DNA of 38,154 nucleotides, from positions 1-38,154 of the forward strand of contig NZ_JARFYM010000057.1 in NCBI RefSeq assembly GCF_030272705.1, in the 5' to 3' direction. Below are positions 7,958-18,406 of this stretch, in pieces. The position numbers and the translations under genes were made by a program. Position 1 is the stretch's first letter, and every line of letters begins with the position of its first letter. Under the pieces are notes generated by a model that worked only from the letters and a program-made list of their open reading frames with translations, was not told where the DNA came from and searched no databases. The stretch comes from Rhizobium mayense. GTDB taxonomy: Bacteria; Pseudomonadota; Alphaproteobacteria; Rhizobiales; Rhizobiaceae.

Positions 7958-8829
7958 GCCTTCAAGAAGAGGCTCGCTTCGCAGTCGTGGTCGTCGGTGC
8001 GTCGCGTGGTATCGGTAGGGCAATGGCCAAAGTCGTTGCCCGCGATAAGACTGTTGTCGTGCTAGTTGCGCGGTCATCGGAAGGTCTTGCGGCTGCCGCG
8101 GCTGATGTGCGTGAGGCCGGTGGCGAGGCCTATACACTGGAATTGGATATCGTTGCGTCTGACGCATCAGCGCGTCTGCGTGATTTCTTGTCCGCAAACG
8201 GTTTGGCCTGTGATGTCCTTATCAACAGTGCCGGATATGGTTTGCGTGGCGCGGCGACGATCCTTCCTGTCGAGGATCAGCTTGGGCTCGTTGATCTCAA
8301 CATACGCGCCCTCACCGATCTGACCCTTCACTTTTTGCCAGAAATGGCAGCGCGGCGGCGCGGGGGCGTGGTCAATCTCGGTTCCATAGCCGGCTTCCTT
8401 CCGGGGCCAAATATGGCCTTGTATTACGCCAGTAAGAGCTTCGTGCGTTCCTTTTCGGAAGCGCTTCATCAGGAGCTTCGCGCCACCGGCGTGACCGTCA
8501 CATGTGTCGCACCAGGGCCGGTGTCCACGGAATTCCTCGAAAGATCCGGCGCTGGCCGGGCGACGTTATTCAAGATCCTGCCCAAGCTGGATTCGGCGTA
8601 CGTGGCCGAACGCGCCTGGCGCGGGTTCAAATCCGGACGTCGTCTCGTCGTGCCGGGCATCTCGGCCAAGCTGGTCGCCTTTACGACAAGATTGTTGCCT
8701 TCGGCGGTTCTGCTGCCAGTGGTCGGTCGATTGCAACGTCGCAGCGGCGATCCATGTCCCTGCGGATCGGGCAAGAAGTTCAATGAATGCTGCGGCGCCG
8801 GCCGCCGCCAAACCGTCGGAAGTCGTTGA
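7954..8829 (+). CDS. SDR oxidoreductase fused to a C-terminal SEC-C motif
   Basis: 291 aa. The SDR part has VVGASRGIG (residues 13-21), NSAGYG in place of NNAG, the catalytic Ser in NLGSIAGF, and YYASK with the Tyr-Lys pair. It resembles the ketoreductase/DltE-type SDRs that act on lipids. After a hydrophobic segment (VAFTTRLLPSAVLLPVVG) the protein ends with DPCPCGSGKKFNECCG near residue 267. This is the SEC-C zinc-binding motif known from the SecA C-terminus and from scattered enzymes. The domain order SDR - possible membrane-associated helix - SEC-C is unusual. It is the third gene of the methyltransferase/acyltransferase operon and overlaps its predecessor by 4 bases. Confidence 0.88.
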   Translation: MSLQEEARFAVVVVGASRGIGRAMAKVVARDKTVVVLVARSSEGLAAAAADVREAGGEAYTLELDIVASDASARLRDFLSANGLACDVLINSAGYGLRGAATILPVEDQLGLVDLNIRALTDLTLHFLPEMAARRRGGVVNLGSIAGFLPGPNMALYYASKSFVRSFSEALHQELRATGVTVTCVAPGPVSTEFLERSGAGRATLFKILPKLDSAYVAERAWRGFKSGRRLVVPGISAKLVAFTTRLLPSAVLLPVVGRLQRRSGDPCPCGSGKKFNECCGAGRRQTVGSR

Positions 8830-8892
8830 CGTTCGGTGCGACGGGTAAAGGCCGTCAGTGCATCGCGGCCTTCGTACATGCCTTTATCTCGG

Positions 8893-9045
8893 CTAGCCGA
8901 ATTTCGCCAAATTCAAACCCGGCAACGGCCCGCCGGTAAATTGTGTCAGCTTGCCACCTATGCTGAGCGGGCCGAGGTCGATGCCGAAGAAGTCGAGTTT
9001 GTCGATCAGCGCACCGACTTCGGCCTTGGCGCTGGCACATGTCAT
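8893..9045 (-). pseudogene. 3' fragment of an NADPH-dependent F420-reductase-like gene
   Basis: The minus strand keeps 50 codons (AKAEVGALIDKLDFFGIDLG, then LSIGGKLTQF, ending GPLPGLNLAKFG). They resemble the C-terminus of the NAD(P)-binding, coenzyme-F420-dependent NADP oxidoreductase family. In that family a helix with V..LID..GF is followed by (V/I)DLG.L..GG and a final PGGPL..LN segment. Everything N-terminal, including the cofactor-binding fold, is missing. The fragment stops being family-like at about 9035, exactly where the C-terminal half of a LysR gene begins on the other strand. The family assignment is from memory of the motif pattern and is moderately certain. Confidence 0.5.
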
Positions 9046-9262
9046 CGCCGTGCCGGATGCCCTTCCCTATATGGAAAATGGCGCGCTCGTCCGCCTCCTA
9101 CCCCATTGGTATGCAGATGCCGGCCCGATTTCGCTTTATTATGCCAATCGCACGCTTCTGCCTGCCAAGACACGTGCTTTCGTTGATTTTATTAGAGAAA
9201 ATTCTCGAAAAACCAAGATGGCGGAGCGCTTCGCCGGCAGCCTCGGCCCTGCGTCCTACTAG
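9024..9262 (+). pseudogene. 3' fragment of a LysR-type transcriptional regulator
   Basis: About 75 codons give the C-terminus of a LysR effector-binding domain: VIAVPDALPYMENGALVRLL, then DAGPISLYYANRTLLPAKTR and FVDFIREN, ending at a TAG stop at 9262. LysR proteins typically end with a P..(G.L..LL..W....PISLYYP.R....K.R.FVDFL) pattern. The DNA-binding helix-turn-helix and most of the sensor domain are absent, so it cannot function. It faces away from a truncated reductase gene on the other strand. The pair looks like a former divergent regulator/target unit that lost its centre. Confidence 0.8.
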
Positions 9263-9474
9263 TTTCGCTCCAGCCGCACAGGCCGGCATTTATAAGATTT
9301 TTATATCTTTCCCCATCCCGCCGTCTCGAACCTTAATGCTGTTCGGCCGCATATTAATGCAAGAGATATCGGTAAGATAATCTCCCCGCCGGGAAGAAAC
9401 GAAAGGCGCCTTCTTTGAGGGTGCCTTCAGTCTATTTCGGCGTTCAACAAGAACAAATCAAGGATTCACGATCG
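9263..9474 (+). promoter_or_regulatory. Upstream region of the kdp operon
   Basis: About 210 bases lie between the LysR remnant and the first kdp microprotein and should contain the kdp promoter. An AT-rich, partly self-complementary stretch (TTATAAGATTTTTATATC, around 9290-9307) stands out against the GC-rich surroundings and is a candidate KdpE or RNA-polymerase contact region. No consensus site can be assigned with certainty. Confidence 0.35.
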
Positions 9475-9558
9475 ATGATGGACATTCTTCTTATCGGGAT
9501 CGGTGTTATATTTTTCATCCTGTGCATCGCTTACACCAAAGCCTGCGACAGCCTTTAG
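9475..9558 (+). CDS. 27-aa kdp-associated membrane microprotein
   Basis: The frame reads MMDILLIGIGVIFFILCIAY and ends TKACDSL. It is one hydrophobic helix with a short C-terminal tail containing Y-x-x-A-C-(D/E). As far as I recall, similar peptides ending in CIAY.(R/K)AC(D/E).L occur just upstream of kdpF in other proteobacteria, sometimes misannotated as potassium-transporting ATPase parts. AGGA lies about 10 bases before the first ATG. It is the first gene of the kdp operon, 14 bases before kdpF. A role in assembling or stabilising the KdpFABC complex is inference from position. Confidence 0.75.
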   Translation: MMDILLIGIGVIFFILCIAYTKACDSL

Positions 9559-9572
9559 TCGGAGAGACACCA

Positions 9573-9662
9573 ATGCTCCTAGATTACATTCTCGGTGGCG
9601 GCGTGACGCTCTTTCTCACCGCTTACCTGATTTACGCTCTCATTCGCCCTGAGCGCTTTTAG
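9573..9662 (+). CDS. kdpF: KdpF, small subunit of the potassium-transporting ATPase
   Basis: 29 aa: MLLDYILGGGVTLFLTAYLI followed by YALIRPERF. KdpF is a single-span inner-membrane peptide of about this size that stabilises KdpABC. The typical ending (YALxRPExF) is present. GGAG lies 8 bases before the ATG. It is 33 bases upstream of kdpA, in the usual order. Confidence 0.9.
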   Translation: MLLDYILGGGVTLFLTAYLIYALIRPERF

Positions 9663-9695
9663 TTCCATAGCGCCGGGTTAGGGAAAGTTACCACC

Positions 9696-11399
9696 ATGAC
9701 CTTCAATGGATGGCTTCAGATTCTGATTTATATTGGAATCCTCCTTCTGCTCGTCAAGCCGCTCGGCGGTTACATGACGCGTGTCTTCACTGGCGAGCGC
9801 ACAATCCTCTCTTACGTCCTCGGTCCTTTGGAACGAGGGCTTTATCGCATTGCGGGAACGGATGAACGTGAGGAGCAGCACTGGACGACCTATTCGATAT
9901 CCATGCTGCTGTTCAGCCTCGCCGGCTTCATCGTGCTTTATCTGCTGCAGCGGTTCCAGGCGAGCCTGCCTTACAATCCGGCCGGTATGACTGCGGTCGG
10001 GCCGGAACTGTCTTTCAACACCGCAACCAGCTTCGTCACCAACACCAATTGGCAGAACTACGGCGGCGAAGGCACGATGTCCTACCTCGTGCAGATGGCT
10101 GGCCTGACGGTGCAGAATTTCGTTTCCGCCGCGACGGGCATAGCGATCGCCATTGCGCTGATCCGCGCATTTGCGCGCGCCTCGGGTAAGGCGATCGGCA
10201 ATTTCTGGGTCGATATGACCCGTGCAACGCTCTATGTCCTGCTCCCCGCCTGCATCGTCATGACGATGGCCTTCGTTTATCTCGGCGTACCTCAGACACT
10301 CGGGCCCTATGTCAGCGCCACGACGCTCGAAGGTGCTCAGCAGACGATCGCCGTCGGTCCGGTCGCATCTCAGCTTGCCATCAAGATGCTCGGCACCAAT
10401 GGGGGTGGCTTCTTCAACGCCAACTCCGCTCACCCCTTCGAAAATCCTGATGCGATCTCCAACCTCATCCAGATGCTGGCGATCTTCGCGATCGGCGCAG
10501 CGCTCACCAACGTCTTCGGACGCATGGTCGGTAATCAGCGGCAGGGTTGGGCCATCCTCGGAGCGATGGGCGTGCTGTTCATCGCCGGCGTCATCATCAC
10601 CTATTGGGCTGAAGCTGCCGGCAACCCGCTGGTGCATGCGCTCGGCATCCAGGGTGGCAACATGGAAGGCAAGGAAGTCCGCTTCGGCATCACGCTGTCG
10701 TCGCTCTTCGCAGTCATCACCACCGCGGCGTCCTGCGGCGCGGTCAATGCCATGCATGACAGCTTCACGGCAATCGGCGGTATGATCCCCCTGATCAACC
10801 TGCAGCTTGGTGAAGTCATCGTTGGCGGCGTCGGCGCCGGTTTCTACGGCATCCTGATGTTCGTCATCATCGCGATCTTCGTCGCCGGCCTGATGGTTGG
10901 GCGTACGCCGGAATATCTCGGCAAGAAAATTGAGGCCAAGGAAGTGAAGATGGCGATGCTCGCCGTACTTTGCCTTCCTGCTGGCATGCTGATCTTCACC
11001 GCGATTGCCTCCGTATTGCCTGCGGCCGTTGCGTCCATCGGCAACTCCGGTCCGCACGGCTTCTCGGAGATCCTCTATGCCTATAGCTCAGCGGCTGCGA
11101 ACAACGGCTCGGCGTTCGGCGGTCTCTCCGGCAATACGTCCTGGTACAACATCACCCTCGGCATCGTCATGCTGATCGGCCGCTTCCTGGTCATCGTTCC
11201 GGCGCTCGCCATTGCCGGCTCGCTGATCTCCAAGAAGACCGTTCCAGCCTCGGCCGGTACCTTCCCGACGGATGGTGCGCTGTTCGTCGGCCTGCTGGTC
11301 GGCACGATCCTGATCGTCGGTGGGTTGACGTTCTTCCCGGCGCTCGCCCTTGGCCCGATCGTCGAACATCTGTCGATGATTGCCGGCCAGACCTTCTAA
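9696..11399 (+). CDS. kdpA: KdpA, potassium-translocating subunit of Kdp-ATPase
   Basis: 567 aa, the normal length. This polytopic inner-membrane protein carries the potassium pore and selectivity filter and is related to Trk/Ktr channels. It starts MTFNGWLQILIYIGILLLLV. Pore-loop type segments are visible: TSFVTNTNWQNYGGE near residue 112, TNGGGFFNANSAHPFENP near 235, SCGAVNAMHD near 348, and AAANNGSAFGGL near 468. The repeated Gly/Asn-rich loops are the filter signatures. Together with KdpB, KdpC and KdpF it imports K+ at high affinity under potassium limitation. It is followed closely by an extra microprotein and then kdpB. Confidence 0.97.
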   Translation: MTFNGWLQILIYIGILLLLVKPLGGYMTRVFTGERTILSYVLGPLERGLYRIAGTDEREEQHWTTYSISMLLFSLAGFIVLYLLQRFQASLPYNPAGMTAVGPELSFNTATSFVTNTNWQNYGGEGTMSYLVQMAGLTVQNFVSAATGIAIAIALIRAFARASGKAIGNFWVDMTRATLYVLLPACIVMTMAFVYLGVPQTLGPYVSATTLEGAQQTIAVGPVASQLAIKMLGTNGGGFFNANSAHPFENPDAISNLIQMLAIFAIGAALTNVFGRMVGNQRQGWAILGAMGVLFIAGVIITYWAEAAGNPLVHALGIQGGNMEGKEVRFGITLSSLFAVITTAASCGAVNAMHDSFTAIGGMIPLINLQLGEVIVGGVGAGFYGILMFVIIAIFVAGLMVGRTPEYLGKKIEAKEVKMAMLAVLCLPAGMLIFTAIASVLPAAVASIGNSGPHGFSEILYAYSSAAANNGSAFGGLSGNTSWYNITLGIVMLIGRFLVIVPALAIAGSLISKKTVPASAGTFPTDGALFVGLLVGTILIVGGLTFFPALALGPIVEHLSMIAGQTF

Positions 11400-11411
11400 G
11401 GAATGACTGTG

Positions 11412-11573
11412 ATGTCGCAGCCCATACTCGTCAGGCTTCGAAAATTCATCGATCCACGCCCCTTTGACAGGGGGCGTGGCCCGGTCCGGATGGCCTGCGC
11501 TTCGGATGTCATCCTGGTTGCGATGGTCGGACTGTTCCTGGGCCTTGTCGTTCTCAGATTTTTACTGGGCTGA
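11412..11573 (+). CDS. Microprotein between kdpA and kdpB, about 53 aa
   Basis: The short frame begins MSQPILVRLRKFIDPRPFDR and ends in one strong hydrophobic helix (VILVAMVGLFLGLVVLRFLLG). The start at 11412 has AAGGA about 9 bases upstream; an ATG at 11403 would add three residues. It would be a basic cytoplasmic N-terminus followed by a single membrane span. No known Kdp subunit has this place; the standard order is kdpA directly followed by kdpB. The frame fills the whole gap between the two genes, which supports its being translated. Its function is unknown; an accessory Kdp subunit is inference. Confidence 0.6.
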   Translation: MSQPILVRLRKFIDPRPFDRGRGPVRMACASDVILVAMVGLFLGLVVLRFLLG

Positions 11574-11620
11574 TCGGGCAATCCCGATCCGCCGTTTCCC
11601 TCTTCACGCTGGAGTCTCTT

Positions 11621-13711
11621 ATGAGCCAGTTAAAATCCGCGAGTATTTTGGATTCTCGCATCCTCGTTCCGGCCGTGGGCGCCGCTTTCAAGAAGCTGAA
11701 CCCGCGGACCCTTGCCAAGAACCCCGTCATGTTCGTGGTTGCCGTCGTCTCGGCGCTGACCACCGTCCTCTTCCTGCGCGACCTTTTGACTGGCGGTGGC
11801 AATCTCGGTTTCTCCCTCCAGATCAACATCTGGCTCTGGTTCACCGTGCTATTTGCCAATTTCGCCGAAGCCGTCGCCGAAGGCCGCGGCAAGGCGCAGG
11901 CCGAATCGCTGCGCAAAACGCGCACCGAAACCCAGGCAAAGCTTTTGACTGGCACCAGCCGCACCGACTACAAGATGGTGCCGGGCACCAGCCTGAAGGT
12001 CGGCGATGTCGTGCTGGTCGAAGCCGGCGACATCATCCCCTCCGACGGCGAAGTCATCGAAGGCGTCGCCTCGGTCAACGAAGCGGCCATCACCGGTGAA
12101 TCCGCTCCGGTCATCCGCGAATCCGGCGGCGACCGTTCGGCCGTCACCGGCGGCACGCAGGTACTGTCCGACGAGATCCGTGTCCGCATCACGGCGGCTG
12201 CCGGCTCGACCTTCATCGACCGCATGATCGCGCTTGTCGAAGGTGCCGAACGTCAGAAGACGCCGAACGAGATCGCCCTCAACATCCTGCTCGCCGGCAT
12301 GACGCTCATCTTCGTGCTGGCCACGGTGACGATCCCGAGCTTTGCGGCATATGCCGGCGGCTCGATCCCCACCGTCGTTCTCGTTGCCCTGTTCGTCACG
12401 CTGATCCCGACCACGATCGGCGCGCTGCTCTCGGCTATCGGCATTGCCGGCATGGACCGTCTGGTGCGCTTCAACGTGCTCGCCATGTCCGGCCGCGCCG
12501 TTGAAGCTGCCGGCGACGTCGATACGCTGCTGCTCGACAAGACCGGCACGATTACCCTGGGCAACCGTCAGGCCACCTCCTTCCGCCCTGTCAAGGGCGT
12601 GACGGAACAGGATCTGGCCGACGCTGCACAGCTCGCTTCGCTCGCCGACGAGACGCCCGAGGGACGTTCGATCGTGGTGCTTGCCAAGGAAAAATACGCG
12701 ATCCGCGGCCGCGATATGACCAGCCTGAAGGCCAACTTCGTGCCCTTCACCGCCCAGACCCGCATGAGCGGCGTCGATCTTGAAGGCTCCTCGATCCGCA
12801 AGGGTGCGGTGGACGCGGTTCTTGCCTATGTCAACGGCAGCGCTGCTGCGGCCTCCGGCGCCGGTGCGACCGTAATGGCGCGGACCAACAGCGAGACGAT
12901 CCGCGACCTGCAGACGATATCGGATGAAATCTCCAAGGCCGGCGGCACGCCGCTTGCTGTTGCCCGCGACGGTCGTCTGCTCGGCGTCATCCAACTTAAG
13001 GATATCGTCAAGGGCGGCATCCGCGAGCGCTTCGCCGAACTGCGCCGCATGGGCATCCGCACCGTGATGATCACCGGCGACAACCCGCTGACGGCCGCTG
13101 CCATCGCCGCGGAAGCCGGCGTGGATGACTTCCTCGCTCAGGCAACGCCAGAAATGAAGCTGGCGCTGATGCGCGAAGAGCAGTCGAAGGGCAAGCTTGT
13201 CGCCATGTGCGGCGACGGCACCAATGACGCCCCCGCGCTCGCGCAGGCCGACGTCGGTGTCGCCATGAACACCGGCACGGTCGCCGCACGCGAGGCCGGC
13301 AACATGGTCGACCTCGACAGCGACCCGACGAAGCTCATCGAAATCGTGGAGATCGGCAAGCAGTTGCTGATGACCCGCGGCGCGCTGACCACCTTCTCGA
13401 TCGCCAACGACATCGCCAAGTATTTCGCCATCATCCCGGCGATGTTCATCGCCTTCTATCCGCAACTGAAGATGCTGAACGTCATGGGGCTGGCAACGCC
13501 GCAAAGCGCTATCCTCTCGGCGATCATCTTCAACGCCCTGATCATCATTGCCCTGATCCCGCTGTCGCTAAAGGGCGTTCGCTACCGTCCGATCGGTGCT
13601 GGCGCCCTGCTCAGCCGCAACCTTTTGATCTACGGGGTCGGCGGCATCATCGTGCCCTTCATCGGCATCAAGGTCATCGACATGGCGATTACCGCCATCG
13701 GCCTCGCCTAA
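11621..13711 (+). CDS. kdpB: KdpB, ATP-hydrolysing subunit of Kdp-ATPase
   Basis: 696 aa, a P-type ATPase of the expected size. Visible signatures are the actuator motif TGES (AAITGESAP), the phosphorylation site DKTGTIT with Asp306, and the hinge MCGDGTNDAPALAQADVGVAM near residue 530. KdpB lacks the transport-site architecture of other P-type pumps; its ATP cycle drives K+ movement through KdpA. Several transmembrane helices flank the cytoplasmic domains (VVAVVSALTTVLFL, TLIFVLATVTI, and C-terminal ones). GGAG precedes the ATG. The stop is 12 bases before kdpC. Confidence 0.97.
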   Translation: MSQLKSASILDSRILVPAVGAAFKKLNPRTLAKNPVMFVVAVVSALTTVLFLRDLLTGGGNLGFSLQINIWLWFTVLFANFAEAVAEGRGKAQAESLRKTRTETQAKLLTGTSRTDYKMVPGTSLKVGDVVLVEAGDIIPSDGEVIEGVASVNEAAITGESAPVIRESGGDRSAVTGGTQVLSDEIRVRITAAAGSTFIDRMIALVEGAERQKTPNEIALNILLAGMTLIFVLATVTIPSFAAYAGGSIPTVVLVALFVTLIPTTIGALLSAIGIAGMDRLVRFNVLAMSGRAVEAAGDVDTLLLDKTGTITLGNRQATSFRPVKGVTEQDLADAAQLASLADETPEGRSIVVLAKEKYAIRGRDMTSLKANFVPFTAQTRMSGVDLEGSSIRKGAVDAVLAYVNGSAAAASGAGATVMARTNSETIRDLQTISDEISKAGGTPLAVARDGRLLGVIQLKDIVKGGIRERFAELRRMGIRTVMITGDNPLTAAAIAAEAGVDDFLAQATPEMKLALMREEQSKGKLVAMCGDGTNDAPALAQADVGVAMNTGTVAAREAGNMVDLDSDPTKLIEIVEIGKQLLMTRGALTTFSIANDIAKYFAIIPAMFIAFYPQLKMLNVMGLATPQSAILSAIIFNALIIIALIPLSLKGVRYRPIGAGALLSRNLLIYGVGGIIVPFIGIKVIDMAITAIGLA

Positions 13712-13723
13712 GGAGTTCCTACT

Positions 13724-14296
13724 ATGTTGAAACAAATCAGACCGGCCATCGTCATGATCGTCGTCACCACCGCCGTCACCGGCCTTCTCTACCCGATCGC
13801 CATGACGGGCGCTGCCCAGGCTCTCTTCCCTCGCCAGGCAAACGGCAGCCTGGTGGAGAAGGACGGCAAGGTGATCGGCTCGACGCTCATCGGGCAAAAC
13901 TTCACCAGTGACCGCTATTTCCACGGCCGCCCGTCGGCCGCCGGCACCAACGGCTACGATGCCTCCGCCTCCAGCGGTTCCAACCTTGGTCCGACCAGCC
14001 AGAAGTTGCTCGACCGTATCAAGGGTGACGCCGCAACGCTGCAGGCACAGAACCCAAATATGCCGGTCCCGATCGACCTTGTTACCACGTCGGGCAGCGG
14101 TCTCGATCCGGATATCTCGCCTGACGATGCTTACTTCCAGATACCGCGTGTGGCCAAGGCGCGCGGCTTGGATGAAGCCAAGGTCCGCGCGATCGTCGAT
14201 GCCGCCGTCGAGCCTCGTGAACTCGGCGTGCTCGGCGAACCCGTCGTCAACGTCCTGGCATTGAACCAGGCGTTGGATGCTTCTATGACTCAGTAA
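13724..14296 (+). CDS. kdpC: KdpC subunit of Kdp-ATPase
   Basis: 190 aa with one N-terminal membrane helix (IVMIVVTTAVTGLLYPIAMT) and a periplasmic domain. The family-typical block LIGQNFTSDRYFHGRPSAAG (near residue 56) is followed by SGSNLGPTSQKLLDRI and by SGLDPDISPDDAYFQIPRVA near the end. KdpC stabilises the complex and is thought to raise the apparent K+ or ATP affinity. An AGGAG ribosome-binding site precedes the ATG. Only 12 bases separate its stop from the poly-G tract at the beginning of kdpD. Confidence 0.96.
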   Translation: MLKQIRPAIVMIVVTTAVTGLLYPIAMTGAAQALFPRQANGSLVEKDGKVIGSTLIGQNFTSDRYFHGRPSAAGTNGYDASASSGSNLGPTSQKLLDRIKGDAATLQAQNPNMPVPIDLVTTSGSGLDPDISPDDAYFQIPRVAKARGLDEAKVRAIVDAAVEPRELGVLGEPVVNVLALNQALDASMTQ

Positions 14297-14306
14297 GACC
14301 AGAGAG

Positions 14307-17002
<2,696 letters not shown>

Positions 17003-17006
<4 letters not shown>

Positions 17007-17695
17007 CCACGACCGCCGTCAAGATACTCGTTGTCGATGACGAGCCGCCGATCCGCAAATTGCTGCGCGTCGGCTTGAGTGCTCAAGGCTACGCCGTCAG
17101 CGAAGCCCAGAACGCCGCGGCGGCGCGGCTTTCCGTACAGGAAGACGAGCCCGATCTCGTCGTGCTCGACCTCGGCCTGCCCGACAAGCCGGGCCATGAC
17201 CTCCTGCAGGAATGGCGAGAAGATGGGTTGCAAATGCCAGTCGTCATTCTTTCGAGCCGAACCGACGAGGCTGGCATCGTCAAGGCGCTGGAAACCGGCG
17301 CCGACGACTACGTTACCAAGCCTTTCGGTATGAACGAGCTGGCGGCGCGCATCCGCGTGGCGCTTCGTCACCGTCTGCAACAGCAAGGCGAAAAGGCGAT
17401 CTTCCAAACCGGCGGCCTGTCGATCGATCTCGTCAAGCGCATCGTCAAGGTCGATGGCAAGGAAGTAAAGCTTTCACCGAAGGAATACGACATCCTGCGT
17501 GTGCTGGCGCAGCACGCCGGCAAGGTGCTGACGCATCAGTTCCTGTTGAAGCAGGTCTGGGGTCCGGCGGCGGATGTGCAGTATCTGCGCGTCTACGTCC
17601 GTCAACTCCGGCAGAAGGTCGAACAGATTCCGGATCAACCGCAATACATCACCACCGAGACTGGCGTCGGCTATCGCCTGCGTGAGCCGGAATGA
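17003..17695 (+). CDS. kdpE: KdpE, response regulator of the kdp operon
   Basis: 230 aa, OmpR/PhoB class. The receiver domain shows the acidic pair in LVVDDEPP, the phosphoacceptor Asp56 in VVLDLGLPDKPGHD, and Lys in YVTKPFG. The C-terminal winged helix (KLSPKEYDILRVLAQHAGKV, then VYVRQLRQKVE and TETGVGYRL) binds DNA. Phosphorylated by KdpD, it activates the kdp promoter. Its ATG overlaps the kdpD stop (ATGA), so the two are translationally coupled. A small hairpin (CCGACC at 17717-17722 with GGTCGG at 17739-17744) lies just downstream and might attenuate transcription into the following EIIA gene. Confidence 0.97.
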
Positions 17696-17793
17696 GGCTG
17701 TGAACCGATGATTTGCCCGACCGCCGTCCTAATTGAGGGGTCGGCGATGCAGAGCCATGCCAAAACTGCCGATGTCCGAGCGTGAGAGTGACC

Positions 17794-18249
17794 ATGGACC
17801 TTTCCACCATCATCCTGCCCGAGCACGTCTTCGTCGGTCTTTCTGCGCCGACCAAGTGGCGGGCCTTGCAGCTTCTGTCGTCGAAAGCAGCTCATTGCCT
17901 CGGCCTCGACGAAGGCACGGTCCTGCGGGCGTTGGAGGCCCGGGAAAAGCTTGGGACGACCGGGATCGGCAACGGCATCGCCGTTCCGCACGCGGCAATT
18001 GTCGGGATGACGAGACCGCGCGGGCTCTTGGTCCGCTTCAGCCATCCCGTTGATTTCGAAGCGATCGACGACATTCCGACCGATCTGGCCTTTGTCCTGC
18101 TCTTCGGCGAAAATGGCCGTAGCGAATATCTGAACGTGCTTGCCGCCATTGCCAGGCGGCTTAGAATGGAAGGCGTGTTGACCGCCATGCGTCAGGCAAA
18201 GAGCGCCGACGAACTCTATTCTGTTCTCATGGCCGACTCGATCTGCTGA
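17794..18249 (+). CDS. ptsN: PTS EIIA domain protein of the PtsN (EIIA-Ntr) type
   Basis: 151 aa. It contains a single EIIA domain of the fructose/mannitol/Ntr class with the phosphorylated His66 in GIGNGIAVPHAAI and the conserved LLFGENG and LNVLAAIARRL segments. No EIIB or EIIC domains are present, so it is regulatory rather than a sugar transporter part. In E. coli dephosphorylated EIIA-Ntr (PtsN) binds KdpD and stimulates the kdp system. Position directly behind kdpE suggests the same partnership here. This is probably an extra copy, since rhizobia usually carry another ptsN near rpoN; that cannot be checked in this window. ATG 17794 is chosen; a GTG at 17782 is in frame. Confidence 0.88.
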   Translation: MDLSTIILPEHVFVGLSAPTKWRALQLLSSKAAHCLGLDEGTVLRALEAREKLGTTGIGNGIAVPHAAIVGMTRPRGLLVRFSHPVDFEAIDDIPTDLAFVLLFGENGRSEYLNVLAAIARRLRMEGVLTAMRQAKSADELYSVLMADSIC

Positions 18250-18300
18250 TGCCGCATCGGTTGCGCGCGGCCGAAGTGCGAGAATGCGATTTCACTTTCC

Positions 18301-18328
18301 TTGATTCTATGGGATGCCGTTCTATGTA
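18301..18328 (+). promoter_or_regulatory. Possible promoter of the sulfate transporter operon
   Basis: TTGATT (18301-18306) and TATGTA (18323-18328) are separated by 16 bases, in the 157-base gap before sbp. TTCTATG is repeated at 18305-18311 and 18320-18326. The assignment rests on consensus resemblance only. Confidence 0.3.
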
Positions 18329-18406
18329 ATTGCCTCCGACAGGTACAATCTTCGTTACTTTATACGACCATGTTGATAGAGTTTAGGGACAACGAAGGAG
18401 GTCACC

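Noticed and set aside
9678..11057. 459-codon minus-strand frame opposite kdpA
   Set aside because: Its composition (Asp, His, Arg, Gly rich) is the mirror of a high-GC membrane-protein gene; kdpA on the plus strand is certain.
11849..13504. 551-codon minus-strand frame opposite kdpB
   Set aside because: Low-complexity mirror of the kdpB codon pattern with no recognisable domain.
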